Shown here in pieces: positions 58,652 to 64,000 of a stretch of DNA of 64,000 nt. Positions within the stretch are counted from its first letter, which is position 1. Each line of letters begins with the position of its first letter. Below the pieces are notes generated by a model. That model was given only the letters and a program-made list of their open reading frames with translations, did no database searches and was not told the origin of the DNA. A program made the translations under genes and the position numbers. Source of the stretch: Desulfovibrio sp. JY (GTDB lineage Bacteria; Desulfobacterota; Desulfovibrionia; Desulfovibrionales; Desulfovibrionaceae); NCBI GenBank assembly GCA_021730285.1, contig CP082962.1, forward strand, positions 1,922,001-1,986,000. The letters are read 5' to 3'.

Positions 58652-61520
58652 GGGACAGCCCTTGGCGTTTGGAGAGAAACGGTCCGGCCAGGATGATGAC
58701 AAGACACACGAACATCGCGGTCGCGCTTATCATAAGCCCGATGATGTACGAGGTTTGCGGCGCGAACGAAAGGAGCATTTCGCAGTCGATCCGACCGTCC
58801 TGGCCCACGGCGTAGTAGCCCGGCGTGGTCGCCGTGGCCCGGGGCAGAAGCGACAGCAGGGCGGGATCGATCCACCAGGCGTTGGCGTAGCCGTAGGCCT
58901 CGACATGGAGCGCGTCCGGCCAGGCCACGGGCTTGCCGACGTTGGTCACGGCCCAGCCGGCCGGGGCCAGGGGATGCGACAATGTCGCGGCGTTTTTCGG
59001 CGTGAAGCGGCCCGGGAAAAAGCCCTCGAACGGACCGCCGTCCGGGAGGTTGTCGTTTTGCACGGCCCCGGCCCGAAGCTTCGAGACATAGTCCACCACA
59101 AAGCGCGTGTCGTTTTTGCCGACCACCGCGCCGCCCGGGCCGTAGAGGAAGGCGTGGCGCGACTTTTCCCGGCCGTCGCCGAGCGTCGAGACGATGCCGT
59201 CTTTGGCGTAGCCGGCAAGGGTCGCGGCGTCGGCGACGTCCGGCCCCTGCACGGGCAGGGGGGCATACGTCGCCAGGGACGGCGGGGTTCTCCGCGTCCC
59301 GGTCAGGTCGCCGGCGGTATGCGGCACGAGCAGCGCCTTCCAGCCGGTGTGGAAGGTTTCCTGGAAAACCAGCGGAAAGCCGGCTGCGACGCCGTGCAGG
59401 CGCACCCGGAGTCGGGTCGGCCCCAGGCGGCGAAATTCCACGGTCGGCGTTTTGAGGCGCTCCACCGGCCTGGACACGGCCAGTTTGGCGTCGTTGGCGC
59501 GTTCGTAGATGATCCGGCTGTCCTTGGCCCCCCGGCCCATGATGGCGCCGAGAAATTCCAGAAACACCGGGTCGTGGCCGGCGCGCAGATAGACCGTGCC
59601 GGGATCGTAGCCGGGCAGGCCCACTTCCTCGGAAAGCGCCGCCACCACCGGGTTTGCGACCTTGGCCGTGCCCACGTTTTCCACCGCCGCCACCCGGTCG
59701 CCCGGCCGCACCAGGGGCAAAAACTCCGTGTTTTCGTAGAGGTCCACGTCCTTAAAAAGCGGCAGCGCGGTCAGCCCCTGCTGCATGGCCAGATTGGCGT
59801 CGAGCACGGGCTTGTAGTCCTTGTAGCCGTCGACCACGGACGGGGCGCGGTAGGCCGGCTGGAAATCGTCGTAGGTGTAGGCGTGGGCGTAGTGGGGGTA
59901 GACCAGGAACCGGCCCGAGCCCAGCGCCAAAAGCCGCGCCAGCCGGGTGTTCGGGTGCTCGGCGTAAAGCCCCGGGAAAATAGCTTCGGCCAGGGGCTGG
60001 GTCTTGAAAGCCATGAAAAAGGGCTTGGGCGAATAGGCCGAGGTCCACTCGAAGGTGAAGTCCGTGTCCCCGGGCCAGGTGATGCCGATGGGCGGCAGGT
60101 AGGTGACGCGGAAATCGTCGCGGCGGTCGCGCAAATAGCTGTAGACGGCCGCGTCCTCCTTGCCGATAGGCGTTTGCTTGAGCGTCAGCGGCTGGATGTC
60201 CTTGGCGGCGTCAAAGGGCCGGGTGAGCCCGCCGGCCAGAAACGGCGAGACGAGAACGAGCACCGTCGCCGCGCCGACAAGGGCCGTCACGCGGGGCTTC
60301 CACGCCCCGGCCAGATCGGCGGCGGCCCTGGCGAAAAGCAGGGCATAGGGCAGCACCACCAGGGGCAGCCAGCGGGTGGTGTTGGAAAAGGCGGCGAACA
60401 GGATCGGCAGCGTCTTTTTGAGGAGCAGTTGATAGAAAAGCAGGCCCGGCAGGGTGCGCGACCCGGAAACCAGCAGCACGCCGACGATGGCTGTCACGTA
60501 AAGCGCGGTCAGCTCCGGCGTCTTGCGGCGGCGAAAGGCGTAGACGAACACCCCGAGCGTGACTACAAGCGCTGCGGCGTACCAGGGCACGGTCATGCCG
60601 GTCGGAATTGGGTAGACGTATTCGGTGTCCATGCCCTGGCGCAGGCGCAAAAGCGCCGAGGCGTCGATGGGCTGGCTTGTGGACTGGTGGTAGGCCTCGC
60701 GCCTGGGCAGCTCCGTGTCCACGGTCACGTCGCCCTCGGCCGAAACCGAAAGTCCCCAGCCGTGGCGGATGGCCCCCTTGCCGAAGTAATCACCCACAAA
60801 AGGGGCCATGAAGTGGATGTTCATGGCCACGGCCACAAAGCCGATGCCCACGAAACAGGCGACCAGCGTCTTCTTGCGGGAGCTGGAAAAAAGCCGCCAG
60901 CCAAAGGCGATGGTGAGCATGGCCGCGGCGCTCATGCCCACGCCCGGATGGAGCGACGTAAGCCCCACCAGAAAGCCGGTCAGCACCGTGAAATAAAATA
61001 TCCCGCGCCGTTTCGCCTCCACGCGCTCCATGAGCGTCTGGGCGGCCAGGATCACCAGCGGCAACAGCGCATAGCCGGCCAGCATCGGCATGTGGCCGGC
61101 CACGATGCGGGAGAGCGCATAAGGGGAAAAGGCGTAGAACACGGTGGCGAAAAGCGCGAACAGGGGCGAGAGGCCCTGCCGTCTGGCCAACGGCCACATG
61201 GCCGCGCCGGCGCAAAACGTCAGCACCAGCGGCAGCCACTTGGACACGGCCTCGCCGCCGGCCAGGGAAAACGGCCACAGGATGAGCCAGTACAGCAGCT
61301 CCAGCTTGAAATAGTGGTAGCGGCCCGTCTCGAAATAGGCGTCCCAGGTGGAAAAATGGTGCCTGGCCATGGCCCGGAACTGCTCGGCAAAGGCCGGAAT
61401 ACCCCAGTCCCAGGTGTGGCCGACCATGCCCGGCCGCGCCAGCACGCCGGCAAAGGCGATCAGGACCAGCGCCGCCAGCGCGGCCATGGCTATAAGGACT
61501 GTCGCTTTTTTCTGCCGCAT
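58644..61520 (-). CDS. Very large multi-pass membrane protein (GT-C/YfhO-like)
   Basis: This is a 958-residue membrane protein. It begins with an N-terminal helix, then GHTWDWGIPAFAEQFRAMARHHFSTWDAYFETGRYHYF, whose acidic and aromatic loop after the first helix is typical of GT-C glycosyltransferases. Some eleven helices lie in residues 1 to 420, then a periplasmic domain of roughly 450 residues and a last helix (IIGLMISATAMFVCLVIILAG). This is the layout of YfhO-like and arabinosyltransferase-like proteins. It overlaps the DUF2079 gene by 8 nt. A lipid-linked sugar transferase is inferred. Confidence 0.8.
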   Translation of the reverse strand: MRQKKATVLIAMAALAALVLIAFAGVLARPGMVGHTWDWGIPAFAEQFRAMARHHFSTWDAYFETGRYHYFKLELLYWLILWPFSLAGGEAVSKWLPLVLTFCAGAAMWPLARRQGLSPLFALFATVFYAFSPYALSRIVAGHMPMLAGYALLPLVILAAQTLMERVEAKRRGIFYFTVLTGFLVGLTSLHPGVGMSAAAMLTIAFGWRLFSSSRKKTLVACFVGIGFVAVAMNIHFMAPFVGDYFGKGAIRHGWGLSVSAEGDVTVDTELPRREAYHQSTSQPIDASALLRLRQGMDTEYVYPIPTGMTVPWYAAALVVTLGVFVYAFRRRKTPELTALYVTAIVGVLLVSGSRTLPGLLFYQLLLKKTLPILFAAFSNTTRWLPLVVLPYALLFARAAADLAGAWKPRVTALVGAATVLVLVSPFLAGGLTRPFDAAKDIQPLTLKQTPIGKEDAAVYSYLRDRRDDFRVTYLPPIGITWPGDTDFTFEWTSAYSPKPFFMAFKTQPLAEAIFPGLYAEHPNTRLARLLALGSGRFLVYPHYAHAYTYDDFQPAYRAPSVVDGYKDYKPVLDANLAMQQGLTALPLFKDVDLYENTEFLPLVRPGDRVAAVENVGTAKVANPVVAALSEEVGLPGYDPGTVYLRAGHDPVFLEFLGAIMGRGAKDSRIIYERANDAKLAVSRPVERLKTPTVEFRRLGPTRLRVRLHGVAAGFPLVFQETFHTGWKALLVPHTAGDLTGTRRTPPSLATYAPLPVQGPDVADAATLAGYAKDGIVSTLGDGREKSRHAFLYGPGGAVVGKNDTRFVVDYVSKLRAGAVQNDNLPDGGPFEGFFPGRFTPKNAATLSHPLAPAGWAVTNVGKPVAWPDALHVEAYGYANAWWIDPALLSLLPRATATTPGYYAVGQDGRIDCEMLLSFAPQTSYIIGLMISATAMFVCLVIILAGPFLSKRQGLSHV

Positions 61521-61543
61521 GATGTTGAGGATGCCTCCGGCGG

Positions 61544-61581
61544 CCAGGGGGGAAACTTTTTGAAAAAAGTTTCCCCCCTGG
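61544..61581. repeat. Palindromic repeat, copy 7 (type A only)
   Basis: CCAGGGGGGAAACTTTTT with its complement forms a hairpin with almost no loop, followed by GACCCCTCTTTAAAAACTTTC, the usual spacer start. The B hairpin is absent. It lies 24 nt upstream of the start of the 958-residue membrane protein gene and after the glycosyltransferase gene. Confidence 0.8.
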
Positions 61582-61648
61582 ACCCCTCTTTAAAAACTTT
61601 CAACGGGCTCCGCGCAGTGTGCGTGGTCCCTCTCGTTTTCCCTTTCTC

Positions 61649-61810
61649 GGGCGGCGCTGTCCCCGGCGGGACGCCGGGGACAGCGCCGCCCGCCGGAAGG
61701 GGGGACCGGGGGGCCCATGGCCCCTCGGCGGGGTGCAGGGGCAGCGCCCCTGCCGGGTCCGGGCAGCGCCCGGCGGTGGGGTCCAGGGGAGGCGGAGGCT
61801 CCCCTGGCCG
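61649..61810. repeat. Cluster of GC-rich hairpins
   Basis: A perfect 19-bp stem (GGGCGGCGCTGTCCCCGGC and complement, loop GGGAC, 61649-61691) is followed by CAGGGGC/GCCCCTG (61736-61752), CCGGGC/GCCCGG (61759-61772) and CCAGGGGAG/CTCCCCTGG (61783-61808). All are GC-rich and back to back in non-coding DNA just after the glycosyltransferase gene. This resembles repetitive extragenic hairpin arrays known from other high-GC proteobacteria and differs from the A/B repeats. Confidence 0.75.
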
Positions 61811-61826
61811 CCGGAGGCTCCGTCGC

Positions 61827-62981
61827 CTACCCCCAGGCCGCTTCGAAGGAAGCGTCGAAAATCGCCGACCAGCGGTAGCGCTGCATGTACGTGACGGCCG
61901 CCTGTCGCATGGCCCGCCATTGGGCCGGGTCTTCGACCATGGCCGCCACGGCCGCTTCCACGGCCTCGGACGTATAATCGGCCACGATGCCCGCCTGTTC
62001 GGTCGTCACGTCCTTGGCGATCTCGGGCACGTCGGTGATGATGACCGGCACGCCGCAGGCAAGATAGTCCTTCACGCGGCTCGGGTCGGCCCAGCGCGAC
62101 AGGTTGTTGTCCGTGGGGCGGTAGAGCGCCAGGCTGATGTCGCAGGCCGGCAGCGTCTCGAGGACCTTGTCGTGGTTCATGACGCCGTGGAGGATGACGG
62201 AGTCGCCGAGTTCGCGCAGGCGCGGCTCGTAGGGCGCGTAGACCACGCCGTCCTCGACGGCGTCGTTGGGCGTCTTGCCGATGACGTGCAGGCGCAGGTC
62301 GGGAAAGCGGGCGATAAGGCGCGGCCAGGCCTCGATGACCAGATCCACGCCCTTGGACGGGGCCAGCGCGCCCAAGAGCACCAGGTCGCGCGGCGCGCGG
62401 TCGGACTTGTCCGGCAGGTCGATTTTTTCCAGGTCCACGCCCACGGGCACGAGCACGTTTCGCGCGTCCGGCAGCCCCTGTTCCCGGCGCACGTCCACGA
62501 TGCGCGGCGAGATGTTCCAGGCCGCGTCGCAGTTTTTCACGCAAAACCGGTCCAGGGCGTGGTAGACGGCGTTTAAAACCGGGTTGGCGAAGCGGCCGGG
62601 CATCCAGTCGATGGTGTAGAAGACCACCTGGTCGATGAGCCGGCATTTCTTGAGGATGATGGCCACCACTGCGTTCAGGGGATCGCAGGCCACGCAGTCG
62701 TTGTAGCGGCCGCCCAGGGAGAAGAAAAAGACCAGCGAGAAGATCGCGTCCTTGAAATAGGTGAGCAGGTTGGGCAGGGCCAGTCCGCAACGCTTCTTTT
62801 CGGTCGTAAGCTTCCCGGAAACGTATTTGCGGGCGATGGAACGGCGGTCCGAGCAGTAGTGGAACGGATGGTAGATGACGCCGAGGACGTCGGAACGTTC
62901 GCGGAGGTAGTTCTCCAGGGCCTCGGACGGGCCGGCCAGGTCCGTGATGTGGCTGATGAGCAGGGCTTTGCGAAAGTGCAT
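61827..62981 (-). CDS. Glycosyltransferase, GT-B type (family 1/4)
   Basis: This is a 384-residue cytoplasmic enzyme. The C-terminal half has the GT4 pattern: DLVLLGALAPSKGVDLVIEAWPRLIARFPDLRLHVIG, then DPSRVKDYLACGVPVIITDVPEIAKDV with the nucleotide-sugar-binding acidic residues. The N-terminal half is less typical (ISHITDLAGPSEALENYLRERSDVLGVIYHPFHYCSD). ATG 62981 was preferred to one 14 codons upstream. It heads the glycan cluster and is separated from the other genes by repeats at 61544-61810. Donor and acceptor are unknown. Confidence 0.88.
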   Translation of the reverse strand: MHFRKALLISHITDLAGPSEALENYLRERSDVLGVIYHPFHYCSDRRSIARKYVSGKLTTEKKRCGLALPNLLTYFKDAIFSLVFFFSLGGRYNDCVACDPLNAVVAIILKKCRLIDQVVFYTIDWMPGRFANPVLNAVYHALDRFCVKNCDAAWNISPRIVDVRREQGLPDARNVLVPVGVDLEKIDLPDKSDRAPRDLVLLGALAPSKGVDLVIEAWPRLIARFPDLRLHVIGKTPNDAVEDGVVYAPYEPRLRELGDSVILHGVMNHDKVLETLPACDISLALYRPTDNNLSRWADPSRVKDYLACGVPVIITDVPEIAKDVTTEQAGIVADYTSEAVEAAVAAMVEDPAQWRAMRQAAVTYMQRYRWSAIFDASFEAAWG

Positions 62982-63187
62982 GGGATTCCCGTTGCGGACG
63001 TATTTGAGGATAGGCCGGCGCACGGGGCCGGTCGGGGCTTGAGGTAGCCGTATCGCCCGGGGAAATCAAGGCGGTGGGGCGCGTCGGACCGCATTGGGCA
63101 CGCCCACGCGGCAGGACTGTCCCGGCGTTGCCAAGGCGCGCCGCCTGGGCTACCTTGGTGATGAGAAGAATTTTCAAGGACAGGCGC

Positions 63188-64000
63188 ATGCAATATCCTC
63201 GTGCCCGGCACGACCTGGAATTCGTTCCCATCACTCACGAAGGCCGCTCCATGATCCTCGTGCGCGACCGGCTGGGGCTCGTGCCCTACGGCACGGGCGT
63301 GCCGGCCGGACTCCTGCCGATCCTGGCGCTCATGGACGGGCAGCGGTCGCTTGCCGACCTCGAACGGGAGATCACGGCGCTCCAGGGCGGCCGGCCGGTG
63401 ACGGTCGCGGACATCGAGCGGGTGCTGGCCGAACTGGACGCCGGCGGACTCCTCGATACCCCGCGCTACCAGGCCAAAAAGGCCGAGGCCGCCGCCGCAT
63501 TCGCGGCCCGGGATATCCGCGAGCCCCTTTTCGCCGGCCCGGCCTATCCCGACAATCCGGAACTGCTCGTGCCCTATCTCGACGCCATCCTGGCCGATGC
63601 GCCGGAAGCTTCCCTGGGGGGCGGGCGCATCCTGGCCGCCATTGCTCCGCACATCGACCTCGAGGCGGGCAGGGCCGGCTACGCCGCCGCCTACGCCCCC
63701 CTGCGCGGGCTTTCCCCCAAGCGGGTGGTGGTGCTCGGCGTGGGACATCAGATCTTGCGCGGCCTCTACTGCCTGACCGACAAGGCCTACGGCACGCCGC
63801 TCGGGAACATCCCGGCCGACGCGGCGGCGGTCGCCGGGCTGCGCCTGGCTGGCGGAGCCTGCGTCGACCCGGGCGATTTGCAGCACCGCGACGAGCATTC
63901 GGTGGAATTTCAGGCGGTTTTCCTGCGCCACGTGCTGGCCGGCGATTTCAGCCTGGTGCCGGTGCTGTGCGGTTCGCCGCGAAGCGTGCTGCCGGCGCAG
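63188..64000 (+). CDS. MEMO-family protein (AmmeMemoRadiSam system protein B), 3' end outside
   Basis: The visible 271 residues have a roughly 145-residue N-terminal region (RHDLEFVPITHEGRSMILVRDRLGLVPYGTG, then TVADIERVLAELDAGGLL) followed by the MEMO domain: AAIAPHIDLEAGRAGYA, VVVLGVGHQILRGLY and HRDEHSVEFQAVFLRHV carry the three conserved histidines of the family. In the AmmeMemoRadiSam context this protein partners AMMECR1 and a radical SAM protein, whose genes would be beyond the window. AAGGA lies 10 nt before ATG 63188. It is divergent from the glycosyltransferase gene. Confidence 0.85.
   Translation, partial: MQYPRARHDLEFVPITHEGRSMILVRDRLGLVPYGTGVPAGLLPILALMDGQRSLADLEREITALQGGRPVTVADIERVLAELDAGGLLDTPRYQAKKAEAAAAFAARDIREPLFAGPAYPDNPELLVPYLDAILADAPEASLGGGRILAAIAPHIDLEAGRAGYAAAYAPLRGLSPKRVVVLGVGHQILRGLYCLTDKAYGTPLGNIPADAAAVAGLRLAGGACVDPGDLQHRDEHSVEFQAVFLRHVLAGDFSLVPVLCGSPRSVLPAQ

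Noticed and set aside
58491-62576. A very long open plus-strand frame (over 1300 codons) opposite the membrane protein genes
   Set aside because: It lies antisense to three well-supported genes, has an Arg/Gly/His-rich composition typical of antisense frames in high-GC DNA, and has no family resemblance.

Overview
The window comes from a high-GC sulfate-reducing bacterium of the Desulfovibrionaceae, most like the Solidesulfovibrio/Desulfovibrio group. Three things point there: the siroheme-dependent heme genes (AhbC, AhbD, HemB), an HdrD-type iron-sulfur protein paired with a NarI-type cytochrome b, and the gene order DUF177-rpmF-plsX-fabH-fabG-acpP-fabF-glyA divergent from rpmB. It reads as chromosomal backbone with some accessory islands. 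Nearly every reading frame has GC-rich third positions. The clear exceptions are one insertion sequence (46750-47782) and one AT-rich patch (about 49500-49760). I saw no rRNA, tRNA or CRISPR array.

Layout. 1-2.1 kb: a PhnD-like binding protein with a sensor-GGDEF cyclase (cut by the window edge). 2.4-9.1 kb: the fatty acid/phospholipid operon, divergent from rpmB. 9.7-13.2 kb: a CorC/HlyC-type membrane protein, a small Cys protein, and an aldehyde dehydrogenase with a small partner. 13.5-15.3 kb: gltX and a NifU-like scaffold. 15.5-19.6 kb: a DUF4405-like membrane protein with three repeat modules, a lipoprotein, and a zinc-ribbon/Yip1 protein. 19.7-24.9 kb: flagellar filament genes (glycosyltransferase, fliS, fliD, fliC) with recognisable sigma-54 and sigma-28 promoters. 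25.3-30.9 kb: tsaB-rseP-dxr-unknown-cdsA. 31.1-34.0 kb: a histidine kinase and response regulator. 34.1-41.1 kb: methyltransferase, AhbC, HDOD protein, HemB, PAP2 phosphatase, AhbD. 41.1-43.7 kb: HdrD-like plus cytochrome b, with a small membrane protein. 43.7-45.6 kb: a two-domain acyltransferase resembling bifunctional ornithine-lipid synthases. 46-47.8 kb: MerR-type regulator and an IS1595-family element. 48.1-49.4 kb: an unrecognised two-gene operon. 49.8-50.9 kb: aroC. 51-63 kb: an envelope glycan cluster (DegT aminotransferase, flippase, three very large membrane or secreted proteins, glycosyltransferase). 63.2 kb to the end: a MEMO-family protein, cut by the edge.

The most unusual structure is non-coding. 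A family of composite palindromic repeats sits at seven places (25.1, 33.6, 36.1, 45.9, 46.7/47.9, 51.0 and 61.5 kb). Full copies have two unlike hairpins, a GGGGGAAACCTTTCT arm (type A) and a GCGAGAGGGG arm (type B), joined by a partly conserved spacer. One copy has been split by the IS1595-family element, which is flanked by an 8-bp target duplication (AAAACTTT). A second cluster of GC-rich hairpins lies at 61.65-61.82 kb.

How the genes work together: the window holds the acyl chain elongation and phosphatidic acid route (PlsX, FabH/G/F, ACP, CdsA, the OlsF-like enzyme), the late steps of siroheme-derived heme synthesis, flagellar filament assembly, and surface glycan building. Several two-gene units (PhnD/GGDEF, kinase/regulator, HdrD/NarI, the 48-49 kb pair) look like self-contained signalling or redox modules.
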